Numbered from the stretch's first letter, positions 6,812 to 15,924 are shown. The stretch: 37,530 nt of DNA from an uncultured Granulosicoccaceae bacterium (GCA_937927895.1 CALGKA010000080.1:1-37530), one strand, 5' to 3'. Made by a program: numbers and translations. Notes: generated by a model not told the origin, from the sequence alone.

Positions 6812-7825
6812 ATGGCTAAAATGACAATGATCGAAGCCATTCAAAGCGCTCACGATACCGCTATGGATCGCGATGAAAAAGTGGTGGTCTACGGTGAAGA
6901 TGTTGGTTTCTTCGGTGGTGTGTTTCGATGCACCGCGGGCTTACAGGAAAAGTATGGACCGACGCGTTGCTTTGATGCGCCTATTAACGAATCAGGAATC
7001 ATCGGTACCGCTATAGGAATGGCAGCCTATGGCTTACGGCCGTGTGTTGAAATTCAGTTTTCAGACTATGTATATCCTGCTTACGATCAAATAGTCTCTG
7101 AAGCGGCGCGATTAAGGCATCGTTGTGCCGGTGACTTCACTTGTCCCTTAGTGATTCGTATGCCGGTCGGTGGTGGTATTTTTGGTGGACAAACGCATAG
7201 CCAAAGCCCGGAGGCGGTGTTTACTCATGTGTGTGGAATCAAAACCGTGATGCCGTCTAATCCTTACGATGCAAAAGGTTTACTGGCTGCGGCTATTAAC
7301 GATCCAGACCCGGTGATTTTTATGGAGCCAAAGCGTCTATACAATGGCCCGTTTGATGGCCACCATGAAAACCCTGTGGTGCCGTGGCGTGACCATGAGC
7401 TGGGTGAGGTACCGGAAGACTACTACACACTGCCGTTAGGCAAGGCAGAAGTGCGACGAAGCGGCGAGGCAGTGACTGTTATAGCCTACGGCACAATGGT
7501 CTATGTTGCAGAAGCAGCGGTAGCGGAAACCGGTATAGACGCTGAGATTATAGATTTAAGAACATTATTACCACTAGACCTGGACACCATTGTGGAGTCG
7601 GTGTCTAAGACAGGCCGCTGTGTCATTGTGCATGAGGCAACGCGTACATCAGGTTATGGCGGGGAGTTAGCAACGCTTGTACAAGAAGAATGTTTTTACC
7701 ATCTTGAAGCGCCCATTACCCGTGTGACCGGTTGGGATACACCGTACCCGCATGCGCAAGAGTGGGATTATTTTCCAAGCCCTGAACGTGTCGGGCGTGC
7801 GCTGAAAAAAGTAATGGAGGCGTAA
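6812..7825 (+). CDS. bkdA2: Branched-chain 2-oxoacid dehydrogenase E1 beta subunit
   Basis: A 337-residue transketolase-type pyrimidine-binding subunit that completes the alpha2-beta2 E1 enzyme. Family blocks are VVVYGEDVGFFGGVFRCTAG, FDAPINESGIIGTAIGMAAY (with the catalytic Glu activating thiamine), VEIQFSDYVYPAYDQI, GGQTHSQSPEAVFTHVCGIK, and, in the C-terminal transketolase domain, DLRTLLPLDLDTI with VIVHEATRTSGYGGEL. Length and order match Pseudomonas BkdA2. The start lies one base after the stop of the 52-aa ORF. The next gene begins three bases after its TAA, so bkdA2, bkdB and the E3 gene are translated as a tight unit. Confidence 0.95.
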   Translation: MAKMTMIEAIQSAHDTAMDRDEKVVVYGEDVGFFGGVFRCTAGLQEKYGPTRCFDAPINESGIIGTAIGMAAYGLRPCVEIQFSDYVYPAYDQIVSEAARLRHRCAGDFTCPLVIRMPVGGGIFGGQTHSQSPEAVFTHVCGIKTVMPSNPYDAKGLLAAAINDPDPVIFMEPKRLYNGPFDGHHENPVVPWRDHELGEVPEDYYTLPLGKAEVRRSGEAVTVIAYGTMVYVAEAAVAETGIDAEIIDLRTLLPLDLDTIVESVSKTGRCVIVHEATRTSGYGGELATLVQEECFYHLEAPITRVTGWDTPYPHAQEWDYFPSPERVGRALKKVMEA

Positions 7826-7828
7826 GGC

Positions 7829-9103
7829 ATGGGTGTATTTTCTATAAGATTACCAGATGTCGGAGAAGGCGTTGCAGAAGCCGAGCTTGTCGAGTGGAAT
7901 GTTAAAGTTGGCGATGTAGTCCTTGAAGATGAAATGGTTGGTGCAGTAATGACCGATAAAGCCGCCGTTGAAATTCCTACAAGTGTGACCGGTAAGGTTA
8001 TTTGGTTAGCCGGTGAAGTGGGCGATGTAATTGCGGTTGGTGCTGAACTGATCAGAGTAGAGGTCGAGGGTGAAGGCAACACCGATGAAAGTCAGTTGCA
8101 GGCGCCCGAATCAAAACCCGCTCAACCACCTGAGGTTACACCTGCAGTAGTTGAACCGCCGGCTACAGTGTCTGCAGAAGATACTGAAAATCCAGTTAAG
8201 CAAACCGTAGCATCAGCGACTAACACCACTAATGGCAAGCCATTGGCTGCCCCGAGTGTTAGAAAGCGTGCGCGTGATAGTGGTGTAGATTTACGTGCAG
8301 TTAAGGGCAGTGGTCCGGCTGGCAGAATTACACACGAAGATCTTGATTCGTATCAATCAAATGGTGCGAGTAACGGGGCTAATTATTCAAGGCAGCCCAA
8401 TACCGCAATAGAAGAAGTTAAAGTTGTAGGCTTGCGGCGCTTGATCGCCAATAAGATGAGCCAGTCAAAAAAGCATATTCCACACATTACTATTGTTGAA
8501 GAAGTCGACGTCACAAGCCTTGAGCAAACCCGCGAAGAACTTAATGCCTCTTATGAAGCTGAAAGAGGTAAATTAACCGTACTGCCCTTTATGATGAAGG
8601 CTGTGGTAGAGGCGGTGCGCCTACAGCCGGTAATCAATTCTCTGTACGACGATACCACTGAAGTAATAAGCCAATACGGTGGTGTGCATATCGGTATCGC
8701 CACGCAAACCGATAACGGCTTAATGGTGCCTGTGGTGCGTCATTGTGAAATAAGAAGTTTATGGGATAGCGCTGCTGAAGTAGGGCGGCTGGCGGCTACT
8801 TGTCGTGATGGAAGTGCGGTGCGTGATGAATTGAGTGGTTCAACTATCACCATTACTTCACTTGGGCCGCTCGGTGCAATTGCCACTACGCCCATTATTA
8901 ATCACCCTGAAGTGGCGATTGTAGGTATCAATAAAATGGTTACCCGGCCCTTTTGGGATGGCCAGCAATTTGTGCCACGGAAAATGATGAATATATCCTG
9001 TTCGTTTGATCACCGGGTGATCGACGGTTGGGATGCTGCAGTAATGGTGCAAAAGCTTAAAGCGCTTTTAGAAAAGCCTGCCATGTTATTGGTGGAGGCA
9101 TAA
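7829..9103 (+). CDS. bkdB: Branched-chain 2-oxoacid dehydrogenase E2 (dihydrolipoyl transacylase)
   Basis: Core acyltransferase of the complex; it moves the branched acyl group from E1 to CoA by a swinging lipoyl arm. Domains in order: one lipoyl domain (residues 1-80) with lipoyl Lys44 in MTDKAAVEIP; a flexible Pro/Ala/Glu-rich linker (about 85-130); the peripheral subunit-binding domain (about 137-173, AAPSVRKRARDSGVDLRAVK then GSGPAGRITHEDL); and the catalytic domain with SCSFDHRVIDGWDA (His395, Asp399). The 424-residue length is normal for a single-lipoyl BkdB. An AATGGAGGCGTAAGGC sequence before the ATG supplies the ribosome-binding site. Confidence 0.95.
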   Translation: MGVFSIRLPDVGEGVAEAELVEWNVKVGDVVLEDEMVGAVMTDKAAVEIPTSVTGKVIWLAGEVGDVIAVGAELIRVEVEGEGNTDESQLQAPESKPAQPPEVTPAVVEPPATVSAEDTENPVKQTVASATNTTNGKPLAAPSVRKRARDSGVDLRAVKGSGPAGRITHEDLDSYQSNGASNGANYSRQPNTAIEEVKVVGLRRLIANKMSQSKKHIPHITIVEEVDVTSLEQTREELNASYEAERGKLTVLPFMMKAVVEAVRLQPVINSLYDDTTEVISQYGGVHIGIATQTDNGLMVPVVRHCEIRSLWDSAAEVGRLAATCRDGSAVRDELSGSTITITSLGPLGAIATTPIINHPEVAIVGINKMVTRPFWDGQQFVPRKMMNISCSFDHRVIDGWDAAVMVQKLKALLEKPAMLLVEA

Positions 9104-9106
9104 GCT

Positions 9107-10492
9107 ATGAAAGACATACAAGTAAAGTTGTTAGTAATAGGTGCGGGTCCGGGTGGGTATGTATGTGCAATCAAGGCGGCGAAGCTTGGTATAGATACAC
9201 TGTTGGTAGAGGAGTCAAAGCCCGGAGGTACTTGCCTTAATGTCGGTTGTATTCCATCTAAGGCGGTTATTCATGCTGCGGATGAGTTTTATAAGGCAGT
9301 CTCTTTTGCATCCGTCAATGAGCTGGGTATAAGCGCACAAAACCCCACTATAGATTTTAAAAAGACTATTGCATGGAAAGACGGCATTGTTACACGGCTC
9401 AATGATGGTGTAGAGAGCCTGCTAAAAAGAGCAGGGGCTAATACACTGTATGGAAAAGCGCACTTCCTTGATGGTAAAACAGTAGAAGTTCATACGGATG
9501 AAGGGGTCCAAAAAGTTCAGGCGGAAACTATTGTTGTGGCTACAGGCTCTGAGCCGATTGAAATTCCCTCGTTACCTTTTGGTGGTCAGGTGTTGTCATC
9601 GACTGAAGCGTTGGCACTAACCGCAGTGCCTGAATCAATGGTTATTGTCGGTGGTGGTTATATTGGTTTAGAAATAGGCTCAGCTTATGCCAAGCTTGGG
9701 TCAAGTATCACGGTAGTAGAGGCCTCTGATAATATTTTGCCTCAATACGACTCTGCACTTACGGCCCCTGTTCTTAAGCGACTGCAAAAACTAAACGTAG
9801 ACGTTATCACCGGCGCGAGTGCCAAGGCATTCAGAGACGGACAGCTTGAGGTAGACCTTAAAGATGGCAGCACGCAATCCCTTACAGCTGATTATGTACT
9901 AGTGACAGTTGGGCGAAAACCACGCACTGATTGTGGCGTAGAGGAGCTAAGCCTCACAATGAATGGGCCTTTCATCAGTATCGATAACAATTGCCAAACG
10001 TCAATGCGTGGGGTTTATGCAATTGGCGACATCACCGGTGAGCCTATGTTGGCGCATCGCGCAATGGCTCAGGGTGAAGTGGTAGCAGAGCTTATCGCGG
10101 GTCATAACAGCGTTTTTGATAAAGCCTGCATTCCGGCGGTCTGTTTCACTGATCCTGAAATTGTTACGGTTGGTATTTCATCACAAGAGGCGCAAGAGCA
10201 AAACATCGAAGTGTCAGTTGGGCAGTTTCCATTGCAAGCCAATGGGCGCGCAATGACCATGGAGCGAGACGATGGCTTTATTCGAGTAGTCGCGCGTAAA
10301 GATAATGGTGTGGTGTTGGGTATACAGGCCGTCGGTTATCAGGTGTCAGAGTTGTCTGCAGCATTTGCTCTGGCTATTGAAATGAGCGCCAGGGTCGAAG
10401 ACATCGCCGAAACCATTCACGCACACCCAACCATTAGTGAGGGATTCCAGGAAGCGTGTATGGTAGCGCTTGGCGGTGGCTTACATATTTAG
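9107..10492 (+). CDS. lpdV: Dihydrolipoamide dehydrogenase (E3 of the branched-chain complex)
   Basis: A 461-residue FAD-dependent disulfide oxidoreductase that reoxidises the E2 lipoyl group and makes NADH. An FAD-binding GAGPGG motif is near the N-terminus (12-17). The redox disulfide is Cys43-Cys48 in GGTCLNVGCIPSK, and the NAD-binding VGGGYIGLEIG motif lies near 182-192. The C-terminal HAHPTISEGFQEA contains the active-site His440 and Glu445. It starts three bases after bkdB with a GGAGG upstream. Being last in the bkd operon, it is most likely the dedicated Lpd-Val enzyme rather than the general Lpd of pyruvate dehydrogenase. The gene symbol follows Pseudomonas usage. Confidence 0.92.
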   Translation: MKDIQVKLLVIGAGPGGYVCAIKAAKLGIDTLLVEESKPGGTCLNVGCIPSKAVIHAADEFYKAVSFASVNELGISAQNPTIDFKKTIAWKDGIVTRLNDGVESLLKRAGANTLYGKAHFLDGKTVEVHTDEGVQKVQAETIVVATGSEPIEIPSLPFGGQVLSSTEALALTAVPESMVIVGGGYIGLEIGSAYAKLGSSITVVEASDNILPQYDSALTAPVLKRLQKLNVDVITGASAKAFRDGQLEVDLKDGSTQSLTADYVLVTVGRKPRTDCGVEELSLTMNGPFISIDNNCQTSMRGVYAIGDITGEPMLAHRAMAQGEVVAELIAGHNSVFDKACIPAVCFTDPEIVTVGISSQEAQEQNIEVSVGQFPLQANGRAMTMERDDGFIRVVARKDNGVVLGIQAVGYQVSELSAAFALAIEMSARVEDIAETIHAHPTISEGFQEACMVALGGGLHI

Positions 10493-10505
10493 TGGCGGGA
10501 TACAC

Positions 10506-10533
10506 AAGCCGTGTAGAGGTACAGGCACGGCTT
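10506..10533 (+). terminator. Probable terminator of the bkd operon
   Basis: AAGCCGTG (10506-10513) pairs perfectly with CACGGCTT (10526-10533) around a 12-base loop, 14 bases after the E3 stop. The following bases are only partly T-rich, so strength is uncertain. Confidence 0.5.
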
Positions 10534-10546
10534 ATTTCGATTGCTT

Positions 10547-10576
10547 GACTGCTTAGTTAATATGACTGCTTAGTTA
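10547..10576. repeat. Tandem 13-bp direct repeat
   Basis: GACTGCTTAGTTA occurs at 10547-10559 and again at 10564-10576 (period 17 bases), in the gap between the convergent E3 and beta-helix genes. Purpose unknown; probably slippage-derived. Confidence 0.6.
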
Positions 10577-10581
10577 CTACG

Positions 10582-11856
10582 TTAGTTAGCAATAGTAAGC
10601 TGATCTGCACCTACATTAACCTTGATTCCAAATGGTCTGTATTCGCCATCTATATCTTGTTCGGCAAGTCGGTGTTTTTTTACGGGTTTAAGTGCTTGCA
10701 CAGTATTTTCTTTTAGCCGCAAGTTACCAATGACCGGATCGACAAACCAGTTTGGCTTTGCTGATTCAATATTGCCATTGCTAAGGAAAAACTTATTGTC
10801 TCTGTGGGTAATGGGTGCATCAACGATATTGTTTGAAACTTCAACGCCGAGCGTTTCGAATCGTACTTCTATTGAATTGGGGGTGTTGCTGTTGGTGAGC
10901 ACCGTGTTGTGCAGCACCTTTGTATCAGGTGAATCCCAAACGATAATAACGCCATCTGCACTGGCTGTGCGCTGCTTTGAATATAAGCCTGGTGTCATGA
11001 TTATCATGTTGTTTCTTATGACGCCGCCACGGTGATCGTGCTTTGTATCCGATAAGCCGTAGGCAATAGCGCGGTTAACATCGATAAAAACGTTGTTTTC
11101 TGTGATGGTGTTTTCGGCGCCGTTCCAAACAAGCACAGCGGGATTCCACAGGTGATCTGAATTGTCTGGTGTATGGAAATTCCGGAACTCGTTGTTACTA
11201 ATGCGCCAACCTTTGCCAGCATGGATATCTACACCGCCGGTATAGCCTGTGCCAGCATCTGCGTGATCTTTCCTTGATGGGCCATCAGGGTATTCCATAA
11301 TGCTGTACTCAACGATGCCGTTATCTACGCCATTGCCAAAATCAAGTGGGTTTGCTTTAACAAACTGTTGACCTGAATTGACCATACGAACGTTGTAGAT
11401 TCTGGGGGCGGAAGCTGTGCCATTGATTTGAATAGAGTGAAAGTACACGTCGCTAATAGTGAGGTTTGCGATGGTAGTGTTAGCCGCATTGATCCAAAAG
11501 CCAGCATCAACATTCTTACGTTTACGATTGTCCATTCCGGGGCCGATCAGCTCGACCGAGTCGCAGTTGTCTTCCCGGCCCCTAATGGTGACATTGTCCG
11601 CGGTGACGGCAAGCGTTGACGAAGACAATCTGTATCGGCCGGGCTCAAGAAGAATTGTAGTGTTGGGTTGTTGCTCTGCGACTGCCTTATAGAGCGCCGC
11701 TACGTTGCTTACCGTTACAGTGACATGATTTGGCAGTGGTAAGGCCGGGGCTGGCAAGCAGGCACTGTACTCCGAACGGCCAGCGAATGCAGAAGTGGCT
11801 AAGGTTGTACCTGCTAGAAATACGATAAGGCAAAAACAAGATTTTGCTGGAAACAC
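10582..11856 (-). CDS. Secreted right-handed beta-helix protein
   Basis: A 424-residue protein with an N-terminal signal peptide (CFCLIVFLAGTTLATSAFAG, predicted cleavage after AFA). It then has repeated short beta-strand turns typical of parallel beta-helix proteins of the pectate-lyase/right-handed beta-helix superfamily: NVTIRGREDN, TTIANLTISDVYFHSIQING, KGWRISNNEFRNF, NTITENNVFIDV, GGVIRNNMIIM, TKVLHNTVLT, VEVSNNIVDA. Such proteins are often polysaccharide lyases, epimerases or surface structural proteins; no lyase catalytic motif can be assigned with confidence. The only available start is a GTG at 11856 with a poor ribosome-binding site. It is convergent with the bkd operon and separated from the Mo-hydroxylase operon by a terminator, so it is probably transcribed alone. 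Confidence 0.8.
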   Translation of the reverse strand: MFPAKSCFCLIVFLAGTTLATSAFAGRSEYSACLPAPALPLPNHVTVTVSNVAALYKAVAEQQPNTTILLEPGRYRLSSSTLAVTADNVTIRGREDNCDSVELIGPGMDNRKRKNVDAGFWINAANTTIANLTISDVYFHSIQINGTASAPRIYNVRMVNSGQQFVKANPLDFGNGVDNGIVEYSIMEYPDGPSRKDHADAGTGYTGGVDIHAGKGWRISNNEFRNFHTPDNSDHLWNPAVLVWNGAENTITENNVFIDVNRAIAYGLSDTKHDHRGGVIRNNMIIMTPGLYSKQRTASADGVIIVWDSPDTKVLHNTVLTNSNTPNSIEVRFETLGVEVSNNIVDAPITHRDNKFFLSNGNIESAKPNWFVDPVIGNLRLKENTVQALKPVKKHRLAEQDIDGEYRPFGIKVNVGADQLTIAN

Positions 11857-11990
11857 GTTGGGGGGTCTGCCAGTAGCTACAAAACGCGACTCTAACAGTG
11901 GAATGGGTGATTGTCATTAGTCATGGATAAGTTTTGGGACGTATTAACAGTGTTTTTACATAGTTCCTTTTTTCTTACAAATTTCAGCAT

Positions 11991-12034
11991 AAAACGTGGC
12001 TATTGAGCGCTTTAAATACTCGATAATTAGCCAC
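11991..12034 (-). terminator. Terminator of the molybdenum hydroxylase operon
   Basis: Read on the minus strand, GTGGCTA (12034-12028) pairs with TAGCCAC (12002-11996), and the stem can be extended inside by GAG/CTC. Four T (11994-11991) follow closely. The stem includes the stop codon of the MoaD-like gene. Confidence 0.55.
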
Positions 12035-12272
12035 CCTCAATTCTTGGCAGTAGGTAGATCTCTGCATCGGTCGGGATTATTTTTGACCAGTCATCCTGGT
12101 AGATCGTGCCGTTGATTGAAACGGCAACGCCATCTTCAATCAAGGGTTCAAGTTTCGGGTATGACTCTGCAAGTTTGGTCATTAAGAGGCGAATGGTTTT
12201 GGCTTCAATCTCAACAAAGTCTGCTCCTCCGACCGCGGGGCGTAAGCCGCCCCACAAAAACACTTTGCTCAC
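12027..12272 (-). CDS. MoaD/ThiS-like ubiquitin-fold protein
   Basis: An 81-residue beta-grasp protein ending in the diglycine tail RIEGG, which in MoaD and ThiS is adenylated and carries sulfur as a thiocarboxylate. The hydrophobic pattern (KVFLWGGLRP…VEIEAKTIRLLMTKLAESYP…VAVSINGTIY…AEIYLLPRIEGG) fits the family. It begins three bases after the Mo-subunit gene and is the last gene of the operon. In this context it may serve in making or sulfurating the molybdopterin cofactor for the enzyme encoded upstream. It may instead be a specialised sulfur donor; no MoaE or MoeB partner is seen in this window. Confidence 0.75.
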   Translation of the reverse strand: MSKVFLWGGLRPAVGGADFVEIEAKTIRLLMTKLAESYPKLEPLIEDGVAVSINGTIYQDDWSKIIPTDAEIYLLPRIEGG

Positions 12273-12275
12273 AAG

Positions 12276-14543
12276 TTAGTCTGAATCCTTGTTGGCGTGA
12301 ATAGCGCTGAGAATGCGCGGTGCTGACATGGGCACTTGAGTCATGCGTACATGGGTGGCATTGGATACGGCATTACCAATTGCCGCGAGCGGTGGCACTA
12401 TAGAGGTTTCACCAACGCCGCGAATCCCATAAGGGTGGTTCGGGTTAGGGATTTCTAATATCTGTGTATCAATCATGGGTAGGTCGGAGCACACGGGGAT
12501 TCTATAATCTAGAAAGCCCGGGTTTTCCAGGCGACCATCTTTGCCATAGATATATTCTTCGTTTAATGCCCAGCCAATGCCTTGTGCGGCACCGCCTTGA
12601 AATTGCCCCTCTACATAAGTGGGGTGTACCGCTTTACCAGCGTCTTGAATAACCGTGTAGCGAACTACGCGAGTCTGACCGGTATCCGGGTCAACTTCGA
12701 TATCACAAATGTGTGTTGCAAATGAAACGCCTGCACCATCTGCCACTATCTGTGCATGGCCTGCAATCGGGCCGCCAGTTTTATGAGCGCGCGCCGCGAT
12801 ATCGGCAATAGACAATGGCGCGTGGTTTGACCCGGAGCTGCCTCCTGCGTGGGCATGTCCGTTTTCCCATGTGACATCGTCGAGGTCTATGTCCCACATG
12901 GTGGCTGCGCGTTGGCGCATGTCGTCGATCGCGAGTCGGCACGATCGAATAGCAGACATTGAGCTTGCGAAGGTGCCGCGGCTGCCGTCTGTCATTTCAT
13001 TGTGGCCTAATGAACCGGTGTCAGCGATAACCGCTTTTACTTTGTCGTAGGGTATGCCGAGTTCTTCTGCCACAACCAATGACATGGAAGCTCGTGCGCC
13101 ACCTACATCAATGGTGCCGAAGGTAAGGGTGGCTGTGCCATCTGGGCTAATATTTAGATCTGTGCATGACTGCCCGCCAAAGTTAAACCAAAAGCCACAT
13201 GCCATACCGCGGCCTTGGTTGGGCCCCAGAGGTGCCTTCATGTGTGGGTGTTTCTTTGCAGCATCTAAGGTCGCCCCGATACCGATAGGCCCATAGACCG
13301 GGCCATAAGATGATCGTGTGCCTTCTTTGGCGGCGTTTTTAATGCGAAGGTCTATAGCGTCCATATCAATGCGGTCAGCGAGTTCGTCAATCATGCTTTC
13401 TACAGCAAACGCTGCCATAGGGGCTGATGGTGCGCGGTATGCGGTTGTTTTGGGGCGATTGACTAATATATCCAGTCCCACCGTTTTTACGTTTTTAAGG
13501 TCGTAACAAGCGAATGATGTCATGGCGCCGTAGCTTGCCCATGCGCCTGCGTACGGGCCGCTTGCATAGCGAAGCTCGGCTTCGGCGGCGGTGATTACTC
13601 CGTCTTTTGTGACGCCCATTTTCACATCTATAGAAGTAGTACTTGTTGGACCTGAAGCGCGGAATACATCTTCGCGACTCATGACCAGCTTAACGGGCCG
13701 GTTCGCTTTGCGTGATAAAAGCAGAGCGACCGGTTCAAGCCAAAGATGGGTTTTACCACCAAAGCCACCACCAATTTCTGATGAAGTAACGCGTAGCTTT
13801 GCTGCGTCTAGTCCTAGTATTTCAGCGCATTGCTGCCTAAACACAAAGTGGCCTTGGGTGCATACCCACATCTCACCTGAGCCGTCGGGGCTAATGCTTG
13901 CCACGCAGGCATGGGGCTCTATATAGCCTTGATGTGATTGGCCGGTTTTATAGGTGCGCTTGATAACAATGTCAGCTTGTTGAAATCCTTCTGAGACATT
14001 GCCATGGCCAAACTCCGAGCGAACGGCAATGTTTGATGCTTTGGTGGGTGCAGGCTCAACACCTTGTGTAAAGCACTTTTTGTTTATTAGCGGTGCACCA
14101 GGGCTCATCGCTTCATCAACATCGGTTACGTGCTTTAGTTTTTTGTAAACCACCTTAATTAATTTTAAAGCTGCCCTGGCAGTTTTAGCGTCTACCGCTG
14201 CCACTGCAGCGACTGCGTGACCGTCGTAGTAGGCGGTTTTAGACGCCATGCAATTGTCGATAATATCGAGTAGGTCAGGGTCTGTAATGCCTTTGGTTTT
14301 AAAGTCTTTACTAGTGACTACGGCCTTAACACCTTTGAGCTTTTCAGCTTTAGTGGTATCAATGCTTTTAATACTGGCATGGGCATGCGGGCTGCGTAAA
14401 ATGCTGCCGTGCAACTGGCCTGGCATGTTGAAGTCAGCGCCATAGCGTGCACGACCGGTGACTTTATCAATACCGTCCGGGCGTGTAGGGCGTGTACCAA
14501 CCGATTTAAAGACGCGATCTTTCATTGGTGTATCTATGCCCAT
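12276..14543 (-). CDS. Molybdenum hydroxylase large subunit (xanthine dehydrogenase/aldehyde oxidase family)
   Basis: Molybdopterin-binding catalytic subunit, 755 residues from the start I prefer at 14543 (MGIDTPMKDRVFKSVGTRPT), which has AAAGG seven bases upstream. The longer frame from 14618 would overlap the Fe-S gene with non-homologous residues. Family blocks: TGRARYGADF and HAHASI (N-terminal domain), GGGFGGKTHLWLEPVALLLS, TAYRAPSAPMAAFAVESMID, GQFQGGAAQGIGWAL, and GVGETS near the C-terminus with the catalytic Glu (about residue 712). The Cys loop of aerobic CO dehydrogenase (AYRCSFR) is absent, so it is not a CoxL form I enzyme. The substrate (an aldehyde, purine or heterocycle) cannot be told from sequence. 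Confidence 0.9.
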   Translation of the reverse strand: MGIDTPMKDRVFKSVGTRPTRPDGIDKVTGRARYGADFNMPGQLHGSILRSPHAHASIKSIDTTKAEKLKGVKAVVTSKDFKTKGITDPDLLDIIDNCMASKTAYYDGHAVAAVAAVDAKTARAALKLIKVVYKKLKHVTDVDEAMSPGAPLINKKCFTQGVEPAPTKASNIAVRSEFGHGNVSEGFQQADIVIKRTYKTGQSHQGYIEPHACVASISPDGSGEMWVCTQGHFVFRQQCAEILGLDAAKLRVTSSEIGGGFGGKTHLWLEPVALLLSRKANRPVKLVMSREDVFRASGPTSTTSIDVKMGVTKDGVITAAEAELRYASGPYAGAWASYGAMTSFACYDLKNVKTVGLDILVNRPKTTAYRAPSAPMAAFAVESMIDELADRIDMDAIDLRIKNAAKEGTRSSYGPVYGPIGIGATLDAAKKHPHMKAPLGPNQGRGMACGFWFNFGGQSCTDLNISPDGTATLTFGTIDVGGARASMSLVVAEELGIPYDKVKAVIADTGSLGHNEMTDGSRGTFASSMSAIRSCRLAIDDMRQRAATMWDIDLDDVTWENGHAHAGGSSGSNHAPLSIADIAARAHKTGGPIAGHAQIVADGAGVSFATHICDIEVDPDTGQTRVVRYTVIQDAGKAVHPTYVEGQFQGGAAQGIGWALNEEYIYGKDGRLENPGFLDYRIPVCSDLPMIDTQILEIPNPNHPYGIRGVGETSIVPPLAAIGNAVSNATHVRMTQVPMSAPRILSAIHANKDSD

Positions 14544-14545
14544 GA

Positions 14546-15019
14546 TTATGCCTTTCTCATTTGCTTTGCTGCAGCTAAAACTGCACGAACTATTTTGTCG
14601 TAACCGGTGCAGCGACACAGGTTACCCGCAAGTGCATAACGAACTTGTTCTTCGCTTGGGTCCGGGTTTTTCTCAAGTAGGGCTTTTGCAGCAATTAAAA
14701 AACCGGGTGTGCAAACACCACATTGAAGTGCTGCATGTTCCAAGAACTTGGTTTGTAACGGGTGCAGTTTGTCGCCATCACTCATGCCTTCAACCGTTTC
14801 TATTTTGCGGCCTTCCGCTTCAGCGCCCAGTACTAGACAGGAGCAAACCAGTGCGCCATCGAGTGTGATGCTACAAGCACCACAGTCACCGGTACCGCAG
14901 CCTTCTTTGACGCCTGTCATGCCGACACGATCGCGCAAGGCATCAAGCAAAGTTTCATCTGGTTCGCAGACGAATTCGTATTGATCACCGTTGATGGTTG
15001 AATTAACTAGAACAGACAT
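14546..15019 (-). CDS. Molybdenum hydroxylase 2Fe-2S subunit
   Basis: A 157-residue iron-sulfur subunit with both expected domains. The plant-ferredoxin-like N-terminal half has GCGTGDCGACSITLDG for the first cluster, with its fourth Cys in LVCSC. The all-helical C-terminal half has QCGVCTPGF and NLCRCTGYD for the second cluster. It relays electrons from the molybdenum site to FAD. Its start overlaps the end of the FAD-subunit gene (TAATG), and its stop is two bases from the large-subunit ATG. The gene order FAD, Fe-S, Mo and the small sizes match three-subunit enzymes of the CoxMSL/Hcr/aldehyde-dehydrogenase type. Confidence 0.93.
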   Translation of the reverse strand: MSVLVNSTINGDQYEFVCEPDETLLDALRDRVGMTGVKEGCGTGDCGACSITLDGALVCSCLVLGAEAEGRKIETVEGMSDGDKLHPLQTKFLEHAALQCGVCTPGFLIAAKALLEKNPDPSEEQVRYALAGNLCRCTGYDKIVRAVLAAAKQMRKA

Positions 15020-15903
15020 TAGAGTTTGCCTCCGGCGCGGGTATAGGCGAGGCGGGCGGCGCGGGTTGCGAGCACACCTGCTACATGGGTTCTGAAGTCG
15101 ATAGTGCCACGTTTATCATTGATGGGTTTGCAAGCCGCGCTACACACTTCGGCAAGTGACTCTAGTGACTCTTCTGTGAGTTTATCGCCTTTTAGGATTT
15201 TGTTAGCCTCTGGTATGAGTATGGCGGTAGGCGCTACTGCACCTAACGCAACACGTGCCGCTGTTATCACGCCCCGTGGGCCAAGTGTAAGGTTGACGGC
15301 GGCACTAACAACAGCAATATCCATTTCTGTTCGCGGTATAAAGCGCAAGTAAGCATCGGCCATTTTGGCGGCGCGTTTTGGTAGTTGTATGGATTCTACA
15401 ATCTCGCCTTTTTTAAGGCAGGTTTTACCAGGTGCTGTGGCAAAGTTTTCAACGGGTACGCGCCTGGTACCCTTGGGGCCCTTAACAATGGCGACTGCTT
15501 TAGCTGCGATTAGGGCTGGCACGCTATCCGCGGCTGGTGAGGCGTTGCATAGGTTGCCCGCCACAGTACAGCGACCTTGGATTTGATCGGAGCCAATGAG
15601 GTTGGCGGCCTCAACAACACCTGGCCACGCCCGGCGCAAGGCTTTGTGGTCACCCATTTGCGCGCAAGATACAGCCGCGCCTATGTTAAAGCCGGTGGCA
15701 GTTTTTTTGATATCTTGCATTGGCTTGATGCGCTTGATATCGATTATGACATCGGGTTCGATGTAGCCGCCTTTCATTCGAACCAAAAGATCAGAACCAC
15801 CAGCCAGAAGGTGGACTTGGCCTTTTGATTTAGCAAGTAGTTTTACTGCATCTGCAGTTTTTTCAGGCGCCAAATATTGCACGTAGGTCTCTCTTGGGTT
15901 CAC
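15019..15903 (-). CDS. Molybdenum hydroxylase FAD-binding subunit
   Basis: A 294-residue protein of the CoxM/FAD-binding-5 family. FAD contacts are recognisable in the N-terminal LLAGGSDLLVRMKGG segment and in GRCTVAGNLCNASPAADSVP (pyrophosphate and isoalloxazine regions). The C-terminal half is the CO_deh_flav_C domain. First gene of the operon. The start at 15903 is a GTG with a poor ribosome-binding site; a second in-frame GTG 18 bases later (before QYLAPEKTADA) is an alternative, and homologues normally begin close to that point. A 25-codon ORF lies directly upstream (15925-16002). Confidence 0.9.
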   Translation of the reverse strand: MNPRETYVQYLAPEKTADAVKLLAKSKGQVHLLAGGSDLLVRMKGGYIEPDVIIDIKRIKPMQDIKKTATGFNIGAAVSCAQMGDHKALRRAWPGVVEAANLIGSDQIQGRCTVAGNLCNASPAADSVPALIAAKAVAIVKGPKGTRRVPVENFATAPGKTCLKKGEIVESIQLPKRAAKMADAYLRFIPRTEMDIAVVSAAVNLTLGPRGVITAARVALGAVAPTAILIPEANKILKGDKLTEESLESLAEVCSAACKPINDKRGTIDFRTHVAGVLATRAARLAYTRAGGKL

Positions 15904-15924
15904 GAAGCAAGAGACCAGTTTGTT

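Noticed and set aside
14544..14618. N-terminal extension of the Mo subunit from the ATG at 14618
   Set aside because: It overlaps the coding end of the Fe-S subunit; the ATG at 14543 has AAAGG and gives the normal family start.
12276..15903. Aerobic CO dehydrogenase (coxMSL)
   Set aside because: Gene order matches, but the large subunit has AYRAPSAP instead of the Cys-containing active-site loop of CoxL form I.
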